DNA of 64,000 bases, from the NCBI RefSeq assembly GCF_029350975.1, contig NZ_JARKMR010000001.1, positions 558,001 to 622,000 of the forward strand, written 5' to 3'. Origin of the DNA: Maribacter zhoushanensis. GTDB lineage: Bacteria > Bacteroidota > Bacteroidia > Flavobacteriales > Flavobacteriaceae. A model generated the notes under the pieces. It was given only the letters and a program-made list of their open reading frames with translations. It was not told the origin of the DNA and did not search any database. Position 1 is the first letter of the stretch, and every line of letters starts with the position of its first letter. Below are positions 9,335-18,687 of the stretch, one piece after another. The translations under genes were made by a program, and so were the position numbers.

Positions 9335-9967
9335 TTATTTTGCAATATAGGCCCAAGCATTTTTTCCGGATACCAATTTGATCTGAATTCTTTCATAAGC
9401 TTCCCCCTCATACTGATCAGCTTTTTGTAACTCTTGATGCGTAAGGGTATATACTTGACCTTTAATAGCATCTTCTTTTGACCCGGTATGTTGTAATGTA
9501 GGGTAGAGGTCTGCTACTTTGTCATCAGATATGGTATACAAAGGTAATTCGTCTTCAAAACCATTTAAAGGTCTGGCGAAAACGCCAAGTTGTACATCTC
9601 TTTCCTGTAAAGTACCGTAGGTGAATAAAAAGTGGGTAGCCGCAGCTCTTTGTACAAAAAACTCATCTACCACTTCTAATTCTGTTTTAAAAGAAACCAA
9701 CTGACCTGCAAATTTCTTTTGAATACTTTCTATTAATGCCGGGGCATCTTCTTTGTAATATCTTTCTAATGTGGCTTTGTCCGGTACGGTATATTGAACA
9801 GAGTATGTGAAGCCTCCCATATCTTCTTCAACCAAAACTTTGGTGAATTTTGCGCTTAAGAATTTACCTGTTGAAAGTACTTGCGGTATATGGCTTTCTT
9901 TCATCCATTGCAACCAAGCATCATGGGCAGATTCTTCTATGTTGGTGGTAACGTTATAAATATACAT
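9335..9967 (-). CDS. DUF4286 + AIG2/gamma-glutamylcyclotransferase-like fusion protein
   Basis: 210 residues with two modules. Residues 1 to ~105 match the small DUF4286 family (MYIYNVTTNIEESAHDAWLQWM start, then LSAKFTKVLVEE and VQYTVPDKATLERY), which in Bacteroidota is commonly encoded next to ksgA as a stand-alone gene. Residues ~112-210 carry an AIG2/GGCT-like fold beginning FLFTYGTLQ (the YGTL motif) and ending EAYERIQIKL. The usual catalytic Glu of GGCTs may be the E of QYEGEAY. It lies 20 bases upstream of ksgA on the same strand. The function of either half here is unknown. Confidence 0.75.
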   Translation of the reverse strand: MYIYNVTTNIEESAHDAWLQWMKESHIPQVLSTGKFLSAKFTKVLVEEDMGGFTYSVQYTVPDKATLERYYKEDAPALIESIQKKFAGQLVSFKTELEVVDEFFVQRAAATHFLFTYGTLQERDVQLGVFARPLNGFEDELPLYTISDDKVADLYPTLQHTGSKEDAIKGQVYTLTHQELQKADQYEGEAYERIQIKLVSGKNAWAYIAK

Positions 9968-10042
9968 GCGTTATTTCTAGTTCTATTTGAATTGCAAAGT
10001 TAGTTCAACTAGGTCTTATAACGAATTTGATAACGTGCGATT

Positions 10043-11830
10043 TTAATTTATGGCGTCTCCCCTTAAAATTCTAAAGTTTTTTCTTGCTTCAGGAAAGTAG
10101 TAACTGTCTTGATAATTGTAGATAATTTTCTCGTACTGCTCTTTTGCTTTAGTAGGATCGTCGAATTCTTTTCGGTAAAGTTCTCCCAGTGCATAATACG
10201 CATCATCGGCAAGAATACCATTACCATAAAACGTGATGATCTTTTGATAGTTTAATTGAGCATCTTCGTATTTCTTTTGCCTTTCATATAGCTGTGCTTG
10301 TTTTAAAAGCGCCTCGTCTTCAATTTTTTCTCCCTTATGGTTTTCTAAAATCTCGTTTAACGCAGTAATGGCTTCATCGGTTTTGTTTTGATAGGCTAGA
10401 AAGTCTGCCCTTGCAAATTTTTTCAACGCGGTTTGTGTAGAATCTTCTAAGGAATTATCTGATATCAGCAAGCTTAGGTGCATGGCATCGTTTGCAATTA
10501 ATTGAGAAGTAGAGCTTCGTAATACTTTTAATTGTGTTAAAGCCCAGTCAAAATCTCCTTTGTAAAAACTTGTTTGCGCCACCTTAAAACGGGCATCTTG
10601 CCCTAATACATCGTTTTTTAATTTCGATTGTATCTGTGAGAAATAGATGAGTGCTTGATTAAACTTTTTGTCATACACCAAAATATCTCCCAGTGCCAAT
10701 TTTAAAAATGCGGTACCTCTATCGCTTAAAGGTAGTTCTAGACTGTTTTTTAATAATTTCTCTGCAGGTGCTGGATCATTCTTTTTAAACGTTAGAAAAT
10801 TTGCGTAGGCTACTTGTAATTGAAGTGATTGCGATTTATACCCATAAACATCTACAAGTGCATCGTACTTTTTTTGAATAGCATCTAACTGTCCTTTTGT
10901 AGCATTTATTAAATCAATATCAATAAGGTTTAGCTCAGCATCTAGTATGGTTATTTTGTTACTGGTGTTTTCAATGATATAACTAAAGATATCTTTGGCT
11001 GCCTCATATTCTTCGTTATCTAATGCATCTTTTCCTAAATTTTCTAATCTTGTGGTTGAACTGCCGTTCATGCGCTTATAAATGGCTTTTTCCTGTCTAA
11101 ATGCGCTGCTGTACTGTTTCTGTTGAATAAAAAGCCAACTTAAAAGTTCGTTTAAAAGAATATCAGGATTTTTCTGAGCTCGCTCTAAGAGGACTTTTTT
11201 GAAAAGGATGTTATTTTTATTCTCGGCATCTTCAGAAATGAAATCGTCTATACTTCTTAGAATGTTAGATTTAGATGTTTTGCCATCAATAACAAGGTTT
11301 AAGTATGAATTGTACATGGCTTCAACATTGCCTTGCTCACCGTAAATTCTTGCCAACTGGAAATTGAAGTTTAGTGCGGGATTCAATTCCATCGAATTTT
11401 TAAATGCTTTTATGGCTAGGTCTAAAAGGTTATATTTTTGAAATTGTAGCCCTAAAGCATATCCGTAATTGGGGTTTTTTGAGATGACGTCCAGTGCCTT
11501 ATCATAATAGGTCTGTGCCATTTTCTCATTCTCCTGAAGCGTATAATTATAGCCCAGATCAATTAATAGCGTAGGATATGGATTGCGATCTTTTAACCGT
11601 TCGTTCAAAAATTCTTCTGCAACTTTATAGCGCTGTAATTGCTGGTAACAGGCAACCAAGTCTTGGACATACTCAGTTCTTCTAGGATTTTTTTTAACTA
11701 ATTTTTCATAGAAAACTACAGCTTTTTCAAAATCACCATCGGCAAAATATTGCTTTGCCAAAAAATCATCTTGGGCAAAGGCGAATGTAGATAACGTAAC
11801 ATATGCAAAAATAAAAATGATGAACCGCAT
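10043..11830 (-). CDS. exported tetratricopeptide-repeat protein
   Basis: About 595 residues. An N-terminal signal peptide (FIIFIFAYVTLSTFAFA) is followed by many TPR units, for example AKQYFADGDFEKAVVFYEKLVKKNP near the start and DDAYYALGELYRKEFDDPTKAKEQYEKII at the end. The C-terminal repeats resemble those of outer-membrane assembly/cell-division scaffolds (BamD/CpoB type). It is probably periplasmic and serves as a protein-interaction scaffold; no enzyme motif is seen. An in-frame TTG lies at 11836, but the ATG at 11830 is preferred. It stands alone on the minus strand. Confidence 0.8.
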   Translation of the reverse strand: MRFIIFIFAYVTLSTFAFAQDDFLAKQYFADGDFEKAVVFYEKLVKKNPRRTEYVQDLVACYQQLQRYKVAEEFLNERLKDRNPYPTLLIDLGYNYTLQENEKMAQTYYDKALDVISKNPNYGYALGLQFQKYNLLDLAIKAFKNSMELNPALNFNFQLARIYGEQGNVEAMYNSYLNLVIDGKTSKSNILRSIDDFISEDAENKNNILFKKVLLERAQKNPDILLNELLSWLFIQQKQYSSAFRQEKAIYKRMNGSSTTRLENLGKDALDNEEYEAAKDIFSYIIENTSNKITILDAELNLIDIDLINATKGQLDAIQKKYDALVDVYGYKSQSLQLQVAYANFLTFKKNDPAPAEKLLKNSLELPLSDRGTAFLKLALGDILVYDKKFNQALIYFSQIQSKLKNDVLGQDARFKVAQTSFYKGDFDWALTQLKVLRSSTSQLIANDAMHLSLLISDNSLEDSTQTALKKFARADFLAYQNKTDEAITALNEILENHKGEKIEDEALLKQAQLYERQKKYEDAQLNYQKIITFYGNGILADDAYYALGELYRKEFDDPTKAKEQYEKIIYNYQDSYYFPEARKNFRILRGDAIN

Positions 11831-11893
11831 ATTCAAAGATACATAGAATGCTGTAAGATGTTGTTAATGCTTTGACAACATAAACAGTAGATA

Positions 11894-12220
11894 CTAGTGC
11901 GATACCACTTTTAAACCAATAATAGAACCTATTAATGTGGAGATAAAAAGAATGCGTAAAAACGTTGCCGGTTCTTTAAATACAAATATACCTACAAGTA
12001 CGGTACCTACCGCTCCAATACCTGTCCAAACGGCATAAGCTGTTCCAATGGGCAAGGTTTGTGTTGCTTTTACCAATAATATCATACTGATGGCTAGTGC
12101 AGCTAAAAAACCAACATACCAAAGGTACATTTCGTTGCCAGTAGCTTCTTTTGCTTTACCTAAACAAAAGGCAAATGCTACCTCAAACAGACCGGCTATT
12201 ATTAATAGTATCCAATTCAT
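11894..12220 (-). CDS. small multidrug resistance (SMR) family transporter
   Basis: 108 residues and four membrane helices. Glu13 in the first helix (AGLFEVAFAFCLGKA) is the essential proton/substrate-coupling residue of SMR proteins. The third helix has the canonical PIGTAYAVWTGIGAVGT. SMR pumps work as dual-topology dimers and export quaternary ammonium compounds or guanidinium; the first helix looks nearer the SugE/Gdx side, but this is not certain. Only one SMR gene is present, so a homodimer is expected. Confidence 0.9.
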   Translation of the reverse strand: MNWILLIIAGLFEVAFAFCLGKAKEATGNEMYLWYVGFLAALAISMILLVKATQTLPIGTAYAVWTGIGAVGTVLVGIFVFKEPATFLRILFISTLIGSIIGLKVVSH

Positions 12221-12264
12221 TAAGAAGTTTTTTAATCGAACTAAAGGTCGACGATCTCTTTTAC

Positions 12265-13149
12265 CTATTCATTGTAATGAAGGTATTTTTTTAGATTAGT
12301 ATCCTCACAGATATATGAAAGATTTTCATTGTAAATAGCTTGGTAGTCCGTATATACTTGGTCGCAATTGCTTTCGTTGTAGTGAATAATAACAACTAGT
12401 TTTTCATCATCCAAGAAACCTTGTGCACCTGAGGCATCCCACCAATTTTTATCATCGTTATATGATTCGTAGGTAACACCATCAAAATCTTCGGCATTTT
12501 CAACGAAGTTCTTCGCCATGCATTTCATACCTTTTTCATGTACATAATTACAGAGTTCTTGAAAATATGCAATGCCTTGTTCTTTTGTTACTTGTATGCC
12601 GTATGTTTCTCGTGTTTCATCATATAAAGCCCAGTCCATATTATCAAACTCTACCCAGTCATAACCCAACTCGGCTATTCTATCTATACGAGCTTTCATG
12701 ACATCGATTATTCCGGTTGTAGTTGTATTCACAAAATACTCACCAGGCCACTCAGCCCACTGCTCTGTAGTTAAGTATGGCTGAAGTTGGTTGAAATCAT
12801 CTCTCCAATCTTCGCCAGTGCCAATACTTATATAGGCTGCCAATTGATTTCTGTTAGCTTTTATTTCTGCAATTGATTCTATGACATCATCTTCAAACGG
12901 ATCTACCAGTACATATGCATTATTTGTATTCAATACTATATAATCTACTTGGTCTACCTCATAATTTTCAATATATGCATGATTGTAGATGGGTATGGCG
13001 TAGAAATTTTCATCGGTTACTGCGTCTTCTGCTGGGTTTGCTGTTTCATCAATGGTTTCCTCAGGTGTTTCTTCGGTGTTGCTCGTATCATCTTGGTTTG
13101 TACAGGCTAAACAAATGGAAAGTAATAACAGTAGAACGCAATTTTTCAT
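12265..13149 (-). CDS. lipoprotein with GH114-like (endo-alpha-1,4-polygalactosaminidase-like) TIM barrel
   Basis: 294 residues. The signal ends in a lipobox (LLLSICLAC) followed by an acidic Thr/Glu-rich linker to about residue 45. The remainder reads as a GH114/TM1410-type barrel: VDYIVLNTNNAYVLVDP, then AAYISIGTGEDWR, then LGYDWVEFDNMDW (acidic residues in a likely active-site strand), then MAKNFVENAEDFDGVTYES. Founding members hydrolyse alpha-1,4-linked polygalactosamine. It is probably anchored to the outer membrane or periplasmic face. Substrate is inferred only from the fold. Confidence 0.75.
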   Translation of the reverse strand: MKNCVLLLLLSICLACTNQDDTSNTEETPEETIDETANPAEDAVTDENFYAIPIYNHAYIENYEVDQVDYIVLNTNNAYVLVDPFEDDVIESIAEIKANRNQLAAYISIGTGEDWRDDFNQLQPYLTTEQWAEWPGEYFVNTTTTGIIDVMKARIDRIAELGYDWVEFDNMDWALYDETRETYGIQVTKEQGIAYFQELCNYVHEKGMKCMAKNFVENAEDFDGVTYESYNDDKNWWDASGAQGFLDDEKLVVIIHYNESNCDQVYTDYQAIYNENLSYICEDTNLKKYLHYNE

Positions 13150-13239
13150 TAGGGTAAGTTATAGTGATGTTTAAAGTAATACCTAATTGGTTATTTATAT
13201 ACGCACTAGAATTACAATTGGTCTATATCTATTTACTTC

Positions 13240-14781
13240 TTATTTTAACACAGGTGCTTTTCGTTGTTTGGTACCTTGCTCGTAAGAATAGGTTAACCCT
13301 ATGAGTACAGGTTCATCATACATTCTACCTAGAAACTGAAGTCCTGCCGGTAAATTTTTACTTGAAAAACCCATGGGAACGGTAAATGCAGGTTGACCTG
13401 TGTGCGGACTAATGATTTGACTATTGTCTCCCTTATATTCTTCTTGAAAATGGTTTATTCTTGCAGGAGGATTGTTCCAAGTAGGATAAACAATAGCATC
13501 TAGCTTTAAAGAATCCATCACGTCTTCAATAGCTTCTCTAAAAGCAATTCTTCGTATATCAGTGTAGGCATCTAAACATGGAATATCTGAATCTTCCCAT
13601 CTTCCGGAATGTGCTGCATTTCTAATGAGTCGTTCTCTTGCAAAATCTGACGTACTACCTGCTTTAATGATATCTTCAATAGTAGTTAATGAATCATTTT
13701 TTACATAATCCTTTAAAAAAGTTTCTACATCTTCTCTAAAAGTAGCACACCATTGGTTGCTTCTTAAATTTTTAAAATCTGGTACTATTACGGTGTCTAT
13801 AACCGTTGCCCCTAAAGAATCTAGTTGTTTAAGTGCGCCATTGAATAATGCATTAATTTCTGGGTCAGCATTATAATCACTTAATTCTCTTAACACTCCT
13901 ATTCTACAACCTGTTAAAGCATTCTTTTTTAGAAACTGAGTGTAGTTTGAAGGTGTTTTTCCTTCTGAATATTTGGTAAGTGGGTCTTTTGGGTCTATAC
14001 CTGTAATTACTTCTAGAACTTTTGTTGCATCTTCAACCGAACGACACATGGGGCCTACTACATCGTTTCGTAAATAAAGCGGAACAATGGCACTGCGACT
14101 TACCAAACCTAAGGTAGTTCTAAAACCCACCAAAGCATTATGAGATGATGGTCCTCTAATTGAATTTCCGGTATCTGTACCTAGACCTATGGTGCCAAAA
14201 TTAGCCGCTATTGACGCGCCTGTACCACCACTGGACCCTGCCGGTACGTAATCTGTGTTATACGGATTTCTAGAAGTTCCGGCAGTGGAACTTTCACTAT
14301 GCATTGGACTAAACGCCCATTCTGCCATGTTAGATTTTGCAATAATTATAGCACCTGCATTGACCAGTTTTTCAATAATAAAGGCATCTTCTTCTGGTAT
14401 GTAGTTTTGTAAAGCCAAAGAGCCTGCCGTGGTTGGCAGTCCCTTGGTGTTGATATTGTCTTTTACAATTAACGGTATGCCATGTAAAGGACGAAGAATA
14501 CCGGTTTTCTCATATTCGTCATCTAGTGCTTTTGCTATTTCAATAGCATTTTTATTTATAGTGGTAATGGCATTTAACGTAGTATCTAATTTTTCAATAC
14601 GATTTAAATATGCCTCAACTAATTGTTCACTATTTAAAGTATTGTTTTGATAAGCTTTATGAATATCAGAAATGGTAAGTTCTGTAACATCAAATTCTTT
14701 ATTTTCAGTAACTTTTTTTTCTGAGCAATTAATAAAAGTCATGCTTACAATTAACAGAAAGCAATTGAATTTGAAATTCAT
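13240..14781 (-). CDS. exported amidase (amidase signature family)
   Basis: 513 residues. A lipoprotein-type N-terminus (FLLIVSMTFINC) suggests attachment in the periplasm or outer membrane. The Ser-cisSer-Lys triad of the amidase signature family is visible: Lys in GIPLIVKDNINTKG, cis-Ser and nucleophile Ser in PAGSSGGTGASIAANFGTIG followed by TDTGNSIRGPSSHN. The C-terminus has the usual GQPAFTVPMGF segment. It may hydrolyse amides or aminoacyl compounds; specificity is unknown. It lies downstream of the serS terminator, so it probably has its own promoter in 14782-14924. Confidence 0.9.
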   Translation of the reverse strand: MNFKFNCFLLIVSMTFINCSEKKVTENKEFDVTELTISDIHKAYQNNTLNSEQLVEAYLNRIEKLDTTLNAITTINKNAIEIAKALDDEYEKTGILRPLHGIPLIVKDNINTKGLPTTAGSLALQNYIPEEDAFIIEKLVNAGAIIIAKSNMAEWAFSPMHSESSTAGTSRNPYNTDYVPAGSSGGTGASIAANFGTIGLGTDTGNSIRGPSSHNALVGFRTTLGLVSRSAIVPLYLRNDVVGPMCRSVEDATKVLEVITGIDPKDPLTKYSEGKTPSNYTQFLKKNALTGCRIGVLRELSDYNADPEINALFNGALKQLDSLGATVIDTVIVPDFKNLRSNQWCATFREDVETFLKDYVKNDSLTTIEDIIKAGSTSDFARERLIRNAAHSGRWEDSDIPCLDAYTDIRRIAFREAIEDVMDSLKLDAIVYPTWNNPPARINHFQEEYKGDNSQIISPHTGQPAFTVPMGFSSKNLPAGLQFLGRMYDEPVLIGLTYSYEQGTKQRKAPVLK

Positions 14782-14924
14782 AATAACGAGTGTTTTAGGA
14801 TTATTTCAGTTCATGTCTGAAAATGAACGTGCTACTAAAATAATGAATATTGATGGGCTTAATTTGAAGAGTTTCAGATGAAAAGGTAATTTTATCATAT
14901 TACGATTATTAGGTATGTTTTTTA

Positions 14925-14966
14925 AAACAAAACGCCGTGCAATATTGGTTGCACGGCGTTTTGTTT
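14925..14966 (-). terminator. strong rho-independent terminator after serS
   Basis: Perfect 18-bp stem (14925-14942 with 14949-14966) around a 6-base loop; the core is ACGCCGTGC / GCACGGCGT and the ends are A/T tracts. It lies 56 bases past the serS stop codon and can terminate in both directions. Confidence 0.9.
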
Positions 14967-15021
14967 AATATTCTTTTTTTGCCAATATCACTCGGCAATA
15001 AGAAAACAGCTCATTTAAGGC

Positions 15022-16293
15022 TTAATCGATCATATCAAAACCACAATAAGGTACTAATACCTCAGGAATTTTAATTCCGTCCGCAGTTTGGTAATTTTCT
15101 AGAATCCCAGCTAAAACACGCGGTAATGCCAAAGAACTACCGTTCAATGTATGTGCTAGTTGGTTTTTGCCATTTTCATCTTTAAAGCGCAGCTTTAATC
15201 TATTGGCTTGGTATGTTTCAAAGTTTGAGACAGAGCTAATTTCTAACCATCTATCTTGTGCAGTTGAAAACACTTCAAAATCAAAAGTAAGCGCAGCCGT
15301 AAAGCCTAAATCACCACCACAGAGTCTTAGAATACGGTATGGTAATTTTAATTCTCTAAGAATATTTTTTACATGCTCGACCATTCCGTCTAATGCATCG
15401 TAAGATTTTGAAGGGTGTTCTACACGTACAATCTCAACTTTGTCGAATTGGTGTAAACGATTTAATCCGCGTACATGTGCTCCATAACTACCTGCTTCTC
15501 TTCTAAAGCAAGGAGTATAGCCTGTATATGTAATAGGGAAATCATTTTCGTTGACAATAACATCTCTAAATATGTTGGTTACAGGAACCTCTGCCGTTGG
15601 TATCAAGTAAAGGTCATCTGCGGTTACGTGGTACATTTGTCCTTCTTTATCTGGCAACTGACCTGTGCCATAACCAGATAGTTCGTTTACTAAGTGAGGT
15701 ACCTGAATTTCAGTATAACCTGCTTCTGTATTTTTATCTAAGAAATAGGCGATTAAGGCACGTTGTAAACGAGCGCCTTTTCCTTTGTAAACTGGGAAAC
15801 CTGCACCGGCTATTTTAACACCTAACTCAAAATCTATGATATCATATTTTTTTGCAAGCTCCCAATGTGGTAAGGCACCTTCTACTAATTTAGGTACTTC
15901 GCCTTCATTGAATATTTCTTCATTGTCTTCTTCTGTAGAGCCCTTTTTTACAGAAGAATGAGGAGCATTGGGTAATTGGTAAAGTAGCGTTTGTAATTCA
16001 TCTTCCGCTTTGTTTAAATCTTCACCTAATTGTTTGGATTCTTCCTTTAATTTTACCGTTTTTTCTTTTAACGAATTGGCTTCTTGAGCTTTTCCGGTTT
16101 TGTACAATACGCCAATTTCTTTGGAAATTTTATTCGATTCTGCCAATACATTGTCCAAACTTGTTTGGGCAGCACGTCTATTTTCATCTAATTGAAGCAC
16201 TTTTTCAATTAAGGGCTGTGCGTCAATGTTTCTTTTTCCAAGGGCAAGGATAATATCTTCTTGATTATCTCTTATGGTCTGTATTTGTAACAT
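15022..16293 (-). CDS. serS: serine--tRNA ligase
   Basis: 423 residues, class II aminoacyl-tRNA synthetase. An N-terminal antiparallel coiled coil (about 30-105, KISKEIGVLYKTGKAQEANSLK region) binds the long variable arm of tRNA-Ser. Motif 2 is CFRREAGSYGAHVRGLNRLHQF. Motif 3 is LNGSSLALPRVLAGILENYQ. The TAEVP serine-binding strand is present, and the length is normal. It is a monocistronic minus-strand gene followed by a strong terminator. Confidence 0.97.
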   Translation of the reverse strand: MLQIQTIRDNQEDIILALGKRNIDAQPLIEKVLQLDENRRAAQTSLDNVLAESNKISKEIGVLYKTGKAQEANSLKEKTVKLKEESKQLGEDLNKAEDELQTLLYQLPNAPHSSVKKGSTEEDNEEIFNEGEVPKLVEGALPHWELAKKYDIIDFELGVKIAGAGFPVYKGKGARLQRALIAYFLDKNTEAGYTEIQVPHLVNELSGYGTGQLPDKEGQMYHVTADDLYLIPTAEVPVTNIFRDVIVNENDFPITYTGYTPCFRREAGSYGAHVRGLNRLHQFDKVEIVRVEHPSKSYDALDGMVEHVKNILRELKLPYRILRLCGGDLGFTAALTFDFEVFSTAQDRWLEISSVSNFETYQANRLKLRFKDENGKNQLAHTLNGSSLALPRVLAGILENYQTADGIKIPEVLVPYCGFDMID

Positions 16294-16373
16294 TGTAAAA
16301 TTATATTTGACTGCAAATTTACATTAATCCTGCATTTATAAAGGGCACTTTCAAGTACTAAAAACGTATTGTA

Positions 16374-17705
16374 CTAATTTTTAGAGTTTTCAAGGTTTGA
16401 CGGTAGAATCCAGTCATGATGTTTTGTTCTGTACCAAGTCTCGGCTGCTAAATCTGTTTTAGCATCTATAAAGGGGACATACGGTTTGCGGTTAATGCTG
16501 ATTTTTGAATTTTCTAAGTACACAGAAACGTTTCTGTTATCCTGTTTAAACTCCTTTTTTAAGTATTGGGCAAACTGCCAAGCAAAATCTGGATAGGCAA
16601 ATATTTTACGTTCTTGACCTCTAGATACATAGTCTTTAGGCTTTATAATGAATACCTCTTTAGTGTCCTTGTCAACTACTTTAAATCTGCCTTTACCTTG
16701 TCTGCTGCGTAGCATCATTCGCCAGCTCATTCTATGGCCTTCTTCCGTCCAAAGAACATTATCGTTAATTGCATGGTGCCTTACGGGTAGTAGTAGTTGT
16801 ATTATAAAATAGATGGTAGCTACTAGCAGCAATGTGTTTTTATGGTTTGGTAATGTGGTGTATGTTGCTGCAAATGCTGGTTTGTTTTTGAAAAATATTT
16901 TACGAATAGTTTCTGGTTCAAAAAAGAAAACACTGAATGCAATTGATAAATAGGGGAAAATGCCAATTTGGAATATGATTGAGTTGAATAGGTGAAAGAA
17001 CAGTGAAAGAAAAAACGCGGCTCTCCTAGTTGGTTTCCAAAGTAGGGCTGGTACAATGAGAAAATCAAACAAAATACCAACAGAGCCAATGATACTATGA
17101 ATCCATGGTTCTTGTAGAATATTGCCCACTAGCCAGTAATTTTTCTTTGAATGCATTAAAACGGCTATGGTGCTAAAATCTAACCAATCTCCATAAATTT
17201 TTGCGACAGATGCATATACATAAACGATGAATAATTGTAAAACAACTATCCATTTTATATAAGCATACATAGCGTTACTTTCTAGCTTTGGATTTATTTT
17301 GACATCATACGACCGACTTCTTTCCGCTGGAAAAAAACACATTAACAATGATATCAATATGAGTAAGTAATAATGATTGTTGTACGCCGTTTTTTGCATC
17401 AAGTACGTTGCGGTCCATAGTACGGTGAACGATATAATGCTAATTCGGTATTTGAAGCCGACGGCAATGCAAAGTCCAAGTAATCCCATTAATACAAAAT
17501 AAAAATACATGCCGTTGCCGGGCAATGGCCGTAAAAACTCAAAATCAATGAAAGGGAACGTGTATTTGGGTGAAATTAAATTTCGGTTTACCCAACCTGT
17601 AGCAATAGCTCCAAAGCATTCTAGGGAAATAAGAATACCAAAAAATATACGGAAGATAATTAATGGGCTATTATCTATACGTTGATATAATAACCTGTTG
17701 AGCAT
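16374..17705 (-). CDS. HTTM-domain (vitamin K-dependent gamma-carboxylase-like) membrane protein
   Basis: 443 residues with about eight membrane helices in the first 310 residues, then a soluble tail. The start (NSPLIIFRIFFGILISLECFGAI) and the segments KTAYNNHYYLLILISLLMCFFPAER and FLSLFFHLFNSIIFQIGIFPYLSIA fit the HTTM domain shared with animal gamma-glutamyl carboxylase; the His-rich helices are conserved. The bacterial function is unknown. It starts two bases past the ribF stop, so the two are very probably co-transcribed. Confidence 0.8.
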   Translation of the reverse strand: MLNRLLYQRIDNSPLIIFRIFFGILISLECFGAIATGWVNRNLISPKYTFPFIDFEFLRPLPGNGMYFYFVLMGLLGLCIAVGFKYRISIISFTVLWTATYLMQKTAYNNHYYLLILISLLMCFFPAERSRSYDVKINPKLESNAMYAYIKWIVVLQLFIVYVYASVAKIYGDWLDFSTIAVLMHSKKNYWLVGNILQEPWIHSIIGSVGILFDFLIVPALLWKPTRRAAFFLSLFFHLFNSIIFQIGIFPYLSIAFSVFFFEPETIRKIFFKNKPAFAATYTTLPNHKNTLLLVATIYFIIQLLLPVRHHAINDNVLWTEEGHRMSWRMMLRSRQGKGRFKVVDKDTKEVFIIKPKDYVSRGQERKIFAYPDFAWQFAQYLKKEFKQDNRNVSVYLENSKISINRKPYVPFIDAKTDLAAETWYRTKHHDWILPSNLENSKN

Positions 17706-17707
17706 AA

Positions 17708-18634
17708 TTACCGATTAATGAATTGTAGCGATTTTTCTTTGTCCCTTGCCAACTGGGTTTTAAGGGCGTCAATAGATTCAAATTTATGTTCATCTCGTAA
17801 ACGAACCAAAATATTAACTTGAATTTTTAAGTCGTACAGATCTGCATCAAAATCGAAAAAATTAATCTCTATAGACTTGTCCGTGCCATTTACGGTTGGG
17901 TTGTACCCTATATTCATCATTCCATGAACAACTTTGCCGTTCAGGAAGCTATTTACAATGTAAGCCCCGTTTTTAGGTATTAGCTTATAATCCTCCGCTA
18001 TGGAAAGATTTGCCGTTGGGTAGCCCAACTGTTTGCCAATGCCTTTGCCTTTAACGATGGTTCCTGTTAGCATATATTCGTAGCCAAGGTAGCTATTTGC
18101 TGTTTCAATATCACCGTCTTCTAGCGCTTTTCTAATTTTTGTTGAACTTACGGATACATCGTCAATTTCTTGAGCAGGAATTTCATCGACCGTAAAATCA
18201 TAAGTGCCGCCAAAAGTGATCAGGTCTGATATATTGGCATTTCTATTGCGGCCAAATCTATGGTCATAGCCAATAATGACTTTTTTGATCTTCAAAGTGT
18301 TTACAAGCATATCTCGAACAAATTCGGTTGCCGTAAGTCTAGAGAATTCTTTGGTAAACGGGTGAATAATAAGTATGTCAAGACCAAGTTTCTCTAAGAT
18401 ACCTATCTTTTCTTCTATCGTATTCAATAATTTTATATTGGTGTCTTTTTGCAACACCATTCTTGGATGCGGAAAAAATGTAAGTACCGAAGATTTTAAT
18501 TCGGTATTCTTGGCATGGTTTATGATTTTATTAAGTATTTTCAAGTGACCTATATGCACCCCGTCAAAGGTGCCTATGGTAATGACCGTAGGGTGTTCTT
18601 CTTTGTATTTAGAAATGTTGCGGACTGTAATCAC
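17708..18634 (-). CDS. ribF: bifunctional riboflavin kinase / FAD synthetase
   Basis: 308 residues. It makes FMN from riboflavin and FAD from FMN. The N-terminal nucleotidyltransferase domain has ITIGTFDGVHIGHLKIL and GYDHRFGRNR. The C-terminal kinase domain has VKGKGIGKQLGYPTANL and GMMNIGYNPTV. The start is GTG at 18634, with no better ATG upstream before the divergent gene. The HTTM gene follows after two bases. It is divergent from the metalloprotease gene with 53 bases between starts. Confidence 0.95.
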   Translation of the reverse strand: MITVRNISKYKEEHPTVITIGTFDGVHIGHLKILNKIINHAKNTELKSSVLTFFPHPRMVLQKDTNIKLLNTIEEKIGILEKLGLDILIIHPFTKEFSRLTATEFVRDMLVNTLKIKKVIIGYDHRFGRNRNANISDLITFGGTYDFTVDEIPAQEIDDVSVSSTKIRKALEDGDIETANSYLGYEYMLTGTIVKGKGIGKQLGYPTANLSIAEDYKLIPKNGAYIVNSFLNGKVVHGMMNIGYNPTVNGTDKSIEINFFDFDADLYDLKIQVNILVRLRDEHKFESIDALKTQLARDKEKSLQFINR

Positions 18635-18687
18635 CTATGATAGAAAATAAAAAGACTTATATTTGATTTTGAGTTAAAAGCCTCTTA

